19,910 nucleotides of DNA from Paracoccaceae bacterium. Its GTDB lineage: Bacteria > Pseudomonadota > Alphaproteobacteria > Rhodobacterales > Rhodobacteraceae. Location: NCBI GenBank assembly GCA_030625695.1, contig DAOUQK010000021.1, positions 1-19,910 on the forward strand, written 5' to 3'. Below the pieces are notes generated by a model, which had not been told where the DNA came from, did no database searches, and saw only the letters and a program-made list of their open reading frames with translations. The position numbers and the translations under genes are program-made. Of this stretch, positions 6,977 to 14,028 are shown one piece after another (the stretch's first letter is position 1; every line of letters begins with the position of its first letter).

Positions 6977-8278
6977 TCAGCGTTTGATGTTCGTGGTTTC
7001 CTGCAACATCTCGTCAACCGTCTGGATCACCTTGGCGTTGGACGAATAGGCCCGTTGCGTCTGGATCATTGCCGTCAACTCACCCGCCACGTCCGTGGCA
7101 GATTCCTCACGGGCAAAGGACACGATATCGCCGGTCGGGCCATCGCCCGCATTCCACAGAAAGTATGATCCACTTTCCGGTGAAGGTTTATAGGTCTGTT
7201 GATCCAGCGACACCATGCCGTTGGGGTTGGGCAGATCAACCAGCGGCACTTGATAGATGGTCCGGGTTATCCCGGTATCAAAGAACGCCCGTACAAGACC
7301 GTTTGCGTCAACTTCCACGCTTGTCATATTGCCCACCGGAATGCCGTCCTTGGAGATCGATACCGGGGCAAAGCGATCAGACAATTGGGTAAGCCCGTTA
7401 TTTTCGCCAATCATGCCAATATTAATTTCCATCGGGCCGCTACCCACGTTGACAATGATGGCGCCGGTTGCAGGATCATAGGCACCCCCGGTTGTATTGG
7501 TCACCGTTGCCAACGTGCCACCTGCCGTCCGGCTGTCGGTAAATGTCACCGTGTATTCACCAATAATTGCATTATTCGACCCGGTATCACGTAATATCAT
7601 TGTCCATTCATTGGACGAGCCGGTAGCTGGAATGGTGGGAATGAACTCAACCTTGACGTTCTCGGATTTTCCCAGGTTGTCATAATATTCAACTGACAAT
7701 TCCTGGCTGTCGCCATCAGAGTCAAAGCTGGTTTCCGTCGCGGGAAGGTTGACACCCAGACTCATCTTTGTGGTTGGTTCGCCGGAAACCTGATTGACGT
7801 TAATCTGAACCGGCTCCAATCCGTCGGCGGTATCGCGCGGGAAGTTTGGGATCGAGCCGTCGGCCAAAGCCGGCCAGCCCATCAGGACCAGGCCGGATTC
7901 GGTGGTCAGATACCCCTGAGCATCGGTACGAAATGATCCGGTTGTTGTCAGCAACATCTCGGGAGAGCCGCTGCCGGCCGCAATCTCAGCGGCTGAGGCG
8001 ACGGGCAACATGCCTCGACCGCGAACCGCAAGATCGGTTGGGTTTGATGTAGAAACCAGCGGCCCGCGTTCATCAATCAAGCGTTGCGTGGTCGAACGTA
8101 CCCCCCCGGCGGAATAGGTCCCACCCGGAGACGAGATAACCATCGAAAGGAAATCGGTCTGTACCCGTTTATATCCGAAGGTGGACGAGTTCGCGATATT
8201 GTCGGCGATCGAAGCCAGTCGACTGGCATTCGCGGTAAGCCCGGCAATTCCGGCGTTAAGCGAAGAGGATATGGTCAT
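6977..8278 (-). CDS. flgE: Flagellar hook protein FlgE
   Basis: A 433-residue FlgE, the subunit of the flagellar hook that acts as a universal joint. The N-terminus MTISSSLNAGIAGLTANASRLASIADNIANSSTFGYKR has the flagellar rod/hook signature (NIANxxTxGYKR). The C-terminus has the usual helix GELTAMIQTQRAYSSNAKVIQTVDEMLQETTNIKR. The variable central region is acidic and Gly/Thr-rich, as expected for exposed hook domains. The frame extends upstream to 8302, but the ATG at 8278 is preceded by AGAAAGG and matches the family start. The 118-bp gap to motB carries an inverted repeat and a CtrA-like site, so flgE probably has its own promoter as well as read-through from motB. Confidence 0.95.
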   Translation of the reverse strand: MTISSSLNAGIAGLTANASRLASIADNIANSSTFGYKRVQTDFLSMVISSPGGTYSAGGVRSTTQRLIDERGPLVSTSNPTDLAVRGRGMLPVASAAEIAAGSGSPEMLLTTTGSFRTDAQGYLTTESGLVLMGWPALADGSIPNFPRDTADGLEPVQINVNQVSGEPTTKMSLGVNLPATETSFDSDGDSQELSVEYYDNLGKSENVKVEFIPTIPATGSSNEWTMILRDTGSNNAIIGEYTVTFTDSRTAGGTLATVTNTTGGAYDPATGAIIVNVGSGPMEINIGMIGENNGLTQLSDRFAPVSISKDGIPVGNMTSVEVDANGLVRAFFDTGITRTIYQVPLVDLPNPNGMVSLDQQTYKPSPESGSYFLWNAGDGPTGDIVSFAREESATDVAGELTAMIQTQRAYSSNAKVIQTVDEMLQETTNIKR

Positions 8279-8293
8279 GAACGCGCCTTTCTG

Positions 8294-8321
8294 CTGCATC
8301 AATGTACGTGTCTTGATGCAG
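8294..8321 (-). promoter_or_regulatory. Perfect 9-bp inverted repeat in the flgE leader
   Basis: CTGCATCAA (8294-8302) and TTGATGCAG (8313-8321) are perfect inverted arms around a 10-nt spacer, ending only about 16 bp before the flgE ATG and next to its ribosome binding site. This could be a DNA operator or an RNA hairpin affecting flgE translation. The sequence shows only the symmetry. Confidence 0.5.
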
Positions 8322-8339
8322 ACCCTAGCGCCTGTTGGT

Positions 8340-8355
8340 TTAACACAGGGCTAAC
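8340..8355. promoter_or_regulatory. Imperfect CtrA-like site upstream of flgE
   Basis: TTAAC at 8340 and CTAAC at 8351 form a direct repeat with an 11-bp period, one base away from the CtrA consensus TTAAC-N6-TTAAC. CtrA is a known activator of flagellar genes in Roseobacter-group bacteria. The position 60-80 bp before flgE makes sense, but the mismatch keeps this tentative. Confidence 0.35.
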
Positions 8356-8396
8356 ACATAAAATCGTTCATATATCTTCTTGCCAATAGCTTCCTA

Positions 8397-9233
8397 TCAG
8401 CGCCGCAGCAGAATAATCTCGACCCGGTTGTTGCGTTTGGCCATCGGGTTGTCCACCGCCAGTTGACGGTCCGCATGCCCGGTGACCCGTTGAATCCGTT
8501 CAGGTTCCATTCCCGACCCTTCAAGCAACCTGCGCATCCGGCTGGCGCGGGCGTTCGACAGGTTCCACACCGGGTTATTCGCCAGAACAACCGGATGGGA
8601 CCGGATATGCCCGCCAAGGGCAACGTTATTGGTGACCTTGCCGGTCACCCGGGCGATTATCCGCGTCAGATCGCGCAGCATTGGCGTGGGCCGGTCAGTG
8701 CCTTGTTCGAACAAAGGCACGCCTTCGGTCGCAAATAATTCGATGATCAACCCTTCGTCGGTGACACGGGTGACGATGTGTTTCAGCGCCTCATCCGTGA
8801 CCAGGCTTTCGCCGCCCCGCCCCATCAAAGCCTCTTCAACCGAGGAAAAGTCCTCTTTCTGAGCTTCCAGGTCATCCAGCGTTTCTACCCCCAAAGTGCC
8901 GCGTGACTTGTTGGAATTCTGCGGGTTTTTAGCGGTTGCGCCAGACCCGTTGCTGAGCAAGGTTTCTTCGGTGAACATATTGTCGCCGCCAAAAGCCCCA
9001 TCGCCCCCGCCCGATGTCCGGGCAATCGGAACCGACGGCGTAAAGTAATCCGACAGTCCTTTTCGTTGTTGTTCTGTTGTCGCGTTCAACAACCACATCA
9101 ACAGAAAAAACGCCATCATCGCCGTGACAAAGTCCGCATACGCGACCTTCCACGCTCCGCCGTGGTGCCCCCCGCCGGAAATGGCCTTCTTTCGTTTGAT
9201 GATGATTGGCGCGACATTCGTCGACGCAGCCAT
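8397..9233 (-). CDS. motB: Flagellar motor stator protein MotB
   Basis: A 278-residue MotB, which pairs with MotA to form the proton-driven stator and anchors it to peptidoglycan. After a basic N-terminus comes GGGHHGGAWKVAYADFVTAMM followed by one TM helix (AFFLLMWLLNA). D34 in YADF is the expected proton-carrying Asp. The C-terminal half is OmpA-like, with NLSNARASRMRRLLEGSG, VTGHADRQ and NPMAKRNNRVEIILLR, the peptidoglycan-binding signature. The frame also allows a GTG at 9242. The ATG at 9233 is preferred because AAAGGTGA lies 5-7 nt before it. No motA lies next to it in the window. It is the first gene of the flagellar run, preceded by a perfect CtrA-type box. Confidence 0.95.
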   Translation of the reverse strand: MAASTNVAPIIIKRKKAISGGGHHGGAWKVAYADFVTAMMAFFLLMWLLNATTEQQRKGLSDYFTPSVPIARTSGGGDGAFGGDNMFTEETLLSNGSGATAKNPQNSNKSRGTLGVETLDDLEAQKEDFSSVEEALMGRGGESLVTDEALKHIVTRVTDEGLIIELFATEGVPLFEQGTDRPTPMLRDLTRIIARVTGKVTNNVALGGHIRSHPVVLANNPVWNLSNARASRMRRLLEGSGMEPERIQRVTGHADRQLAVDNPMAKRNNRVEIILLRR

Positions 9234-9279
9234 ACCACTCACCTTTTATTCACCCAGGACCGGGATAACAGAAGGGGTG

Positions 9280-9295
9280 TTAAGGCGTGCTTAAC
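9280..9295. promoter_or_regulatory. Consensus CtrA-type box upstream of motB
   Basis: TTAA (9280-9283), seven bases, then TTAAC (9291-9295) exactly match the CtrA consensus TTAA-N7-TTAA(C). It lies about 47 bp before the motB ATG. CtrA control of motility is established in the Roseobacter group, so this is a credible activator site for the flagellar operon. Confidence 0.55.
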
Positions 9296-9328
9296 ATCTA
9301 AAACTGTAGGCAAATTTGGTAACGGTTT

Positions 9329-9355
9329 GGTCAGAGATATGAACAATCTCTGACC
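9329..9355. other. Perfect 10-bp inverted repeat between acyl-CoA ligase and motB
   Basis: GGTCAGAGAT (9329-9338) and ATCTCTGACC (9346-9355) are perfect arms with a 7-nt loop. It lies upstream of motB and downstream of the acyl-CoA ligase. No clear U-tract follows on the minus strand. It may be a regulator site or part of a compound terminator. Confidence 0.5.
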
Positions 9356-9387
9356 TATGGCGTTTCCAGTTTTCACAGATACAGAAT

Positions 9388-9445
9388 ATCATATTGCCCA
9401 CCGAGGCAGCCTTTGTTTACACGGGCGGTCGGTGGGCAATATGAT
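9388..9445 (-). terminator. Long hairpin downstream of acyl-CoA ligase (17-bp perfect arms)
   Basis: The left arm 9388-9404 (ATCATATTGCCCACCGA) and right arm 9429-9445 (TCGGTGGGCAATATGAT) are exact reverse complements, with a 24-nt loop. Allowing a 2-nt bulge, the stem extends a further 4 bp to GAAT/ATTC. It starts about 30 bp after the ligase stop, so a terminator or mRNA 3'-end stabiliser is the natural reading. There is no oligo-U after the stem, so a small palindromic repeat element is an alternative. Confidence 0.5.
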
Positions 9446-9457
9446 TCACTGTTAAGT

Positions 9458-9477
9458 GCAAACGCCTTTGGGTTTGC
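9458..9477 (-). terminator. Small hairpin at the acyl-CoA ligase stop codon
   Basis: GCAAAC (9458-9463) pairs with GTTTGC (9472-9477), with CC/GG pairing inside the loop and one bulged base. It overlaps the first base of the TAG stop on the minus strand. It forms a tandem set with the two inverted repeats further downstream of the ligase. Confidence 0.35.
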
Positions 9478-11102
9478 TAGCCTGCGTCGCTTAACAAAAC
9501 ATCTCCGTATTGATCACGCAGCTTGTTCTTAAGCACTTTGCCAGTGGCACCGAGCGGCAGTTCATCAACAAAGATAACCTTGTCCGGCACTTGCCAACTG
9601 GCGATTTTACCATCGTAAAAGCCCAGTAAATCGGCCTCGGACACATCTGCGTCCGGTTTTTTGACCACACACAGAACCGGGCGTTCATCCCATTTGATGT
9701 GTTTGGCGGCAATCGCTGCAGCACTGGCCACCGAGGCATGCGACATGGCTATGTCTTCCAATTCGACCGTAGAAATCCATTCGCCACCCGACTTGATGAT
9801 GTCCTTGGACCGGTCGCGAATGATCATGAAACCATCACCGTCAACAGTCGCCACATCCCCGGTATCAAACCACCCATCGTCGGTCAAAGCCGAGCCGCCG
9901 CCCTTGAAGTAGCTTTCGACAATCCAGTGGCCGCGGATTTGCAGATCACCCTGGGTCTTTCCATCCTCGGGCAGAACGGCACCGGTATCATCGACCAGCC
10001 GCAGTTCAACCCCGAACGGAGGCCGCCCCTGACCCTCGCGAATCGCTGCCCGTTCGGCGTCACTAAGGGCGCTGTGTTTCTGCAGCAACTGGTTCAATGT
10101 TCCCAGTGGGCTGGTTTCGGTCATGCCCCAGGCGTGGACCAGAGCAACATCATATTTGGCAAACGCCGGGATCATTACTGTGGGCAAGGCCGACCCGCCC
10201 ACGACGGTTCGCTCAAGGCTTTCAATTTTGCTTCCGGTGGTTTCCAGCGCGCCAAGCAGGCCCATCCAGATCGTCGGCACACCCAAAGCCATGGTCACGC
10301 TCTCGCTGTCGATCAGCCCGACCAGGCTGACCCCATCCAAATTTGGCCCCGGCAGCACCATCTTACACCCGACCGCAGCCGCCACATAAGGAACACCCCA
10401 GGCGTTGGCATGGAACATTGGCACAACAGCCAGAATCGTATCCCGGGCCGAAAGCGCCATACCGTCCGGTTGATTGCCGCCCATCGTGTGCAGAACGGTC
10501 GAACGGTGGGAATACTGAACCCCTTTGGGATTACCGGTGGTGCCAGAGGTATAACACATGCTGGACGGCATGGTTTCGTCCAGGTCCGGCCAGACATAAT
10601 CGTCGCCCTCGGCCGCCAGCAATTCGTCATAAAACAACAGCCCTTCGACCATTCCGGCCAGTTCTTCGTCGCGCGGGCCAAGATAGATCACATGTTTGAC
10701 GGTTTTCAGATGCTCACCCAGCTTGGCCGCAACAGGGATAAAGGTTTTGTCCAGGAACAGCACCTGATCTTCGGCGTGGTTGATGATATAAATCAACTGC
10801 TCGGGAAACAGACGCGGGTTGATCGTGTGGCACACCATCCCGGCCCCGGCGACGCCGTAATAAACCTCAAGATGTCGGCGGTTGTTCCAGGCAATCGTGC
10901 CGCAGCGCTCGCCCTGTTTGACCCCCAGCTTTTCCAGCGCCGACGCCAGTTTGCGGGAATTCGCCTCGATTTCACTCCAGGTTGACCGGGTCACACCTCC
11001 GGTGGTCTCAACCGAAATCACTTCGGTATCGCTGTGGTAACGACCCGCATGTTTGATCAGTGAACTGATCGTCAGCGGTTGGTGCATCATGGTTCCGGTC
11101 AT
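9477..11102 (-). CDS. AMP-forming acyl-CoA synthetase, AlkK/DmdB-like
   Basis: A 541-residue ANL-superfamily acyl-CoA ligase that activates a fatty or short substituted acid through an acyl-adenylate and then transfers it to CoA, in the cytoplasm or at the membrane face. Motifs: the P-loop YTSGTTGNPKG near residue 184, HAWGMTETSPLG, GWFDTGDVA, the hinge RDRSKDIIKSGGEWIS, and the catalytic Lys in LGATGKVLKNKLR near residue 521. The N-terminus and overall text closely resemble Pseudomonas AlkK (medium-chain acyl-CoA synthetase), as I remember it. In Roseobacters the related DmdB enzymes activate 3-methylmercaptopropionate from DMSP, and the sequence alone cannot separate these roles. The ATG at 11102 has GGGAGA 6-8 nt upstream. 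It is monocistronic and divergent from glpR. Confidence 0.9.
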   Translation of the reverse strand: MTGTMMHQPLTISSLIKHAGRYHSDTEVISVETTGGVTRSTWSEIEANSRKLASALEKLGVKQGERCGTIAWNNRRHLEVYYGVAGAGMVCHTINPRLFPEQLIYIINHAEDQVLFLDKTFIPVAAKLGEHLKTVKHVIYLGPRDEELAGMVEGLLFYDELLAAEGDDYVWPDLDETMPSSMCYTSGTTGNPKGVQYSHRSTVLHTMGGNQPDGMALSARDTILAVVPMFHANAWGVPYVAAAVGCKMVLPGPNLDGVSLVGLIDSESVTMALGVPTIWMGLLGALETTGSKIESLERTVVGGSALPTVMIPAFAKYDVALVHAWGMTETSPLGTLNQLLQKHSALSDAERAAIREGQGRPPFGVELRLVDDTGAVLPEDGKTQGDLQIRGHWIVESYFKGGGSALTDDGWFDTGDVATVDGDGFMIIRDRSKDIIKSGGEWISTVELEDIAMSHASVASAAAIAAKHIKWDERPVLCVVKKPDADVSEADLLGFYDGKIASWQVPDKVIFVDELPLGATGKVLKNKLRDQYGDVLLSDAG

Positions 11103-11247
11103 CGTCTTCTCCCTTTGGTCGTCGCGATTGGCTCTGTTCAGATACGGCCTTGGCGATCATCATATCAAGGCGCCTTGTAATGGCCATAGGGTTGCGGCGC
11201 TACTGTGGTTGAGCTGTATCGACGTATCGTCACTCGTATTTTCCAAT

Positions 11248-11273
11248 CGAAAGAAACCGAAACTAAAGCGAAG
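11248..11273. promoter_or_regulatory. Helically phased CGAAA repeats, possible DeoR/GlpR-type operator
   Basis: CGAAA at 11248 and 11258 and CGAAG at 11269 repeat with 10-11 bp spacing, i.e. on one face of the helix. On the opposite strand this reads TTCG/TTTCG/TTTCG. DeoR-family regulators often bind TTTCG-like repeated half-sites. The array is about 290 bp before glpR and about 150 bp before the acyl-CoA ligase, so its target is unclear. Confidence 0.3.
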
Positions 11274-11372
11274 AAAGTAGTGGCGACTCGCCTGGCAATC
11301 AACTAGTACCAGAATCACTGAACCGGGAACCGTGGTTTGAGACGTTTTTGACCTGAATCCCTTAACAGAATA

Positions 11373-11419
11373 TTTTGTACAAAACGGATGAGTCCATCTG
11401 AAATGCAAGTACAAAACGG
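11373..11419 (+). repeat. Palindrome TTTTGTACAAAA plus direct pair of GTACAAAACGG upstream of glpR
   Basis: TTTTGTACAAAA at 11373-11384 is a perfect 12-bp palindrome. Its right half extends to GTACAAAACGG (11377-11387), and an identical 11-mer sits at 11409-11419, 32 bp away. The pair resembles the pair at 971-1012 in both sequence and spacing. Likely a protein-binding site 145-190 bp before the glpR start; the regulator is unknown and could be GlpR itself. Confidence 0.5.
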
Positions 11420-11563
11420 TCAAAACTCTCCTGATGGGTGCCGATTGTCGGGTTTTTGCAAGCTCAGGCAAAACCGATTTTGGCGTGCGGCACGAACCAT
11501 GCAACAGCGAAAGCTGGTACCAGGTAGCAAGCGAAAACCTGACCTTTGGGCGAGCAAACCATC

Positions 11564-12340
11564 ATGACGGCGCAAGATCGACAAGATGCAATTCTGGAAC
11601 TTTTGAAGGCTCGGGAACGGGTTGATGCCAACGCGCTGGAGCAGCATTTTCAGGTGAGCATCCAAACAATCAGAAGCGATTTGCGCGACCTGTCCGAAGC
11701 CGGGTTGCTCCAGCGTACCCATGGCGGCGCGCGGCGGGTTATTTCCGCCTCGAACCGTGACTATAGCGAGCGGCGCAAACTGAATGCGAAACGAAAGGAA
11801 CGAATTGGCGCGCTGGCTGCCTCTTTGATCCCTGACAATTGCTCAGTCACTTTGAACATCGGCACCACCACCGAAACCGTGGCCCGTGCCCTTGGCGGCC
11901 ACCGTGATCTGGTAATTTTGTCGAATAATATTAATATTATCAACACGTTCATGGGCGCTAAGACCAAAGAATTGATCCTTGTGGGCGGTACGATCCGGCA
12001 AAGCGACGGGGCAATTGTCGGCGAAGACGCGGTCGAATTCATCTCACGCTATAAGGTCGATTTCGCGGTTATCGGCGCGTCGGCTCTGGATGTGGACGGC
12101 TCAGTTCTTGATTATGACGCCCGCGAGGTTTCAGTGGCTCGCGCCATCCTGCGCAATGCCCGAACCCGCCTGTTGGTCTGTGATACGACCAAGTTCGAAC
12201 GTACCGCCCCGGTGCGTATCTGTGATGTTTCCGAGCTTGACTATGTGATCACCGACACGGCCCCACCCAAAGGGTTTGCCGACGCAGCCCGCGCCGGTGA
12301 TACCCAAATCCTGACAACGGAAGACCCTGATGAAACCTGA
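11564..12340 (+). CDS. glpR: DeoR-family transcriptional repressor, GlpR-type
   Basis: A 258-residue DeoR-family repressor. The N-terminal winged helix-turn-helix spans about residues 5-60 (DRQDAILELLKARERVDANALEQHFQVSIQTIRSDLRDLSEAGLLQRTHGGA). The C-terminal sensor domain carries SERRKLNAKRKERIGALAASLIPD and NIGTTTETVARAL, typical of the phosphosugar-binding DeoR fold. The GlpR assignment rests mainly on its overlap with glpD: the ATG of glpD lies 11 bp inside the end of this gene. The inducer would then be glycerol-3-phosphate. An in-frame TTG at 11546 exists. The ATG at 11564 is preferred because it starts at the conserved N-terminus and has a modest GGGCGAG about 10 nt upstream. Confidence 0.9.
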   Translation: MTAQDRQDAILELLKARERVDANALEQHFQVSIQTIRSDLRDLSEAGLLQRTHGGARRVISASNRDYSERRKLNAKRKERIGALAASLIPDNCSVTLNIGTTTETVARALGGHRDLVILSNNINIINTFMGAKTKELILVGGTIRQSDGAIVGEDAVEFISRYKVDFAVIGASALDVDGSVLDYDAREVSVARAILRNARTRLLVCDTTKFERTAPVRICDVSELDYVITDTAPPKGFADAARAGDTQILTTEDPDET

Positions 12341-13910
12341 CCAACCCCCTTACGACCTGTTCATCATCGGCGGCGGCATCAACGGCTGTGGCATTGCCCG
12401 TGACGCTGCCGGGCGCGGCCTGAAAGTCGGCTTGGCCGAGATGAATGATCTGGCGTCAGCCACGTCGTCGGCGTCGACCAAATTGTTCCACGGCGGTCTG
12501 CGATACCTTGAGTATTTTGAGGTTCGTCTGGTGCGCGAAGCATTGATTGAACGCGAGGTTCTGTTGCGGGCAATGCCGCATATTTCCTGGCCGATGCGGT
12601 TTGTGCTGCCTTATTCCAACGACATGCGGTTCGACAACACCACGCCGGTTTCCCGCCTGATGGGCGTGTTCATGCCGTGGATGAAAGGGCGGCGTCCTGC
12701 CTGGCTTATCCGGTTGGGGTTGTTCCTTTATGACCATTTGGGCGGGCGCAAGATCTTGCCCGGAACAACGACCATTGATCTGCACAAAGATGCCGCTGGT
12801 GGGCCGTTGCAGGATCAGTACCGCCGCGCGTTCGAATATTCGGACTGCTGGATTCAGGATGCCCGTCTGGTGGTGCTGAATGCGCAGGACGCGCAGGCAC
12901 GGGGTGCAGATATTGCCACCAGAACCAAGGTTGTTTCGGCAGAGCGGGTCGGCGACCTGTGGCAGATAGAACTGGTTGATCAGGCTAGTGGCACCAAGCG
13001 GCAGGTGACCGCCAGGATGTTGGTGAATGCCGGTGGTCCCTGGGTCAGTGACCTGATCCACAACACCATTGGCGTCAAATCGACCGAAGGGGTGCGACTG
13101 GTGCGGGGCAGTCATATCGTTACCCGTAAATTGTTTGACCACGACAAGTGCTATTTCTTTCAGGGGCGTGACGGGCGTATCATTTTCGCCATTCCTTACG
13201 AGCGGGATTTTACCTTGATCGGCACCACCGACGCGGAACATGATGATGCCTCGGTTGCGCCCGAGATCACGGCCAAAGAACGCGACTATCTGCTGGAATT
13301 TGCGTCGCAGTATTTCAAGACACCGGTGAGTTTGGATGATATTGTCTGGACCTATTCCGGGGTGCGTCCGCTGTATGACGATGGGGCCAGTTCGGCCAGT
13401 GCTGCGACCCGCGATTATGTCCTGTCAATGGATAAGACCGGTGGCGCACCATTGCTAAGCGTGTTTGGCGGCAAGATTACGACCTATCGGAAACTGGCAG
13501 AAGCCGCGTTGGCCAAGATGGCAGAGGTATTCCCGGAGATGTCAGGCGAATGGACCTCTACGGCGTCGCTTCCCGGGGGGGATTTCCCGGTGGACGGCGT
13601 CGAGCGGTTGATCACTGACCTGATCGCTGACTATGCGTTTCTTGACAGTGATTGGGTCGGTCGATTGGTTCGCACCTATGGCACTCAGGCGCGTGAGATT
13701 TTGGGCGACGCCAAAGGCATTGATGATCTTGGGCAGAATTTTGGCATGACGGTTACGGGTGCCGAAATGGACTGGGTGATGGAAAATGAGTGGGTTCAAA
13801 CGGCAGAAGACTTTTTGTGGCGTCGGACCAAACTTGGATTGTCTTTTACGGCGCAACAGGCGGTGGGTTTGGATGAATATCTTGGAAATAGCAGAAATTT
13901 GCCGGGGTAA
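12330..13910 (+). CDS. glpD: Aerobic glycerol-3-phosphate dehydrogenase (FAD)
   Basis: A 526-residue GlpD, a peripheral inner-membrane flavoenzyme that oxidises sn-glycerol-3-phosphate to dihydroxyacetone phosphate and passes electrons to quinone. The FAD Rossmann motif GGGINGCGIARDAAGRG starts at residue 14. SSASTKLFHGGLRYLE, the GlpD family signature, follows at about residues 48-64. Downstream, GTTDAEHDD, WTYSGVRPLYDD and FGGKITTYRKLAEAAL are all conserved GlpD blocks. The length is normal. The ATG at 12330 overlaps glpR by 11 bp, with GGAAGA about 8 nt upstream, so it is translationally coupled to its presumed repressor. No glycerol kinase, facilitator or ABC transporter is in the window. 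Confidence 0.96.
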   Translation: MKPDQPPYDLFIIGGGINGCGIARDAAGRGLKVGLAEMNDLASATSSASTKLFHGGLRYLEYFEVRLVREALIEREVLLRAMPHISWPMRFVLPYSNDMRFDNTTPVSRLMGVFMPWMKGRRPAWLIRLGLFLYDHLGGRKILPGTTTIDLHKDAAGGPLQDQYRRAFEYSDCWIQDARLVVLNAQDAQARGADIATRTKVVSAERVGDLWQIELVDQASGTKRQVTARMLVNAGGPWVSDLIHNTIGVKSTEGVRLVRGSHIVTRKLFDHDKCYFFQGRDGRIIFAIPYERDFTLIGTTDAEHDDASVAPEITAKERDYLLEFASQYFKTPVSLDDIVWTYSGVRPLYDDGASSASAATRDYVLSMDKTGGAPLLSVFGGKITTYRKLAEAALAKMAEVFPEMSGEWTSTASLPGGDFPVDGVERLITDLIADYAFLDSDWVGRLVRTYGTQAREILGDAKGIDDLGQNFGMTVTGAEMDWVMENEWVQTAEDFLWRRTKLGLSFTAQQAVGLDEYLGNSRNLPG

Positions 13911-13925
13911 ATATGACAAGTTCCC

Positions 13926-13954
13926 TTGACGGCATTGCAATTCCGACGGAATTT
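13926..13954 (+). promoter_or_regulatory. Perfect dyad AATTCCGACGGAATT upstream of dnaN, overlapping a possible promoter
   Basis: AATTCCG-A-CGGAATT at 13939-13953 is a perfect 15-bp dyad. Just before it, TTGACG at 13926-13931 could be a -35 element, and 17 bp further GAATTT would be a weak -10 that overlaps the right arm. This layout is that of a repressed promoter for dnaN, but the -10 is poor. An alternative pair, TTGTGC at 13967 and TAGGTT at 13989, is also possible. Confidence 0.35.
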
Positions 13955-14028
13955 TCCAAAAAAACCTTGTGCCGAAGGGGCAAACCGTTAGGTTACCCTT
14001 CCCGGCTTGTGCGTGAAGGAACAGGGAT

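Larger units (their letters stand above)
11103..11563. other. 461-bp divergent intergenic region between acyl-CoA ligase and glpR
   Basis: I see no convincing gene here. Frames on either strand lack ribosome binding sites, family resemblance and coding-like composition. It holds candidate regulatory structure: CGAAA repeats at 11248-11273, a perfect 12-bp palindrome at 11373-11384, a paired repeat GTACAAAACGG at 11377 and 11409, and a hairpin-prone stretch at 11449-11476 (CGGGTTTTTGC paired to GCAAAACCG with bulges). The promoters of both flanking genes should lie here, but I cannot place them with confidence. Confidence 0.6.

Noticed and set aside
9699..10985. 428-residue open frame on the plus strand opposite the acyl-CoA ligase
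   Set aside because: It is antisense to a gene with full ANL motifs; its composition (many His, Arg, Gln, Pro) is that of a shadow frame and it has no recognisable domain.
11160..11504. 114-residue minus-strand frame in the intergenic region before glpR
   Set aside because: No good ribosome binding site, no recognisable motif and atypical composition; it covers the repeats and palindrome that look regulatory.
12456..13241. 261-residue open frame on the minus strand opposite glpD
   Set aside because: It is antisense to the conserved FAD-binding half of GlpD and has no independent support.
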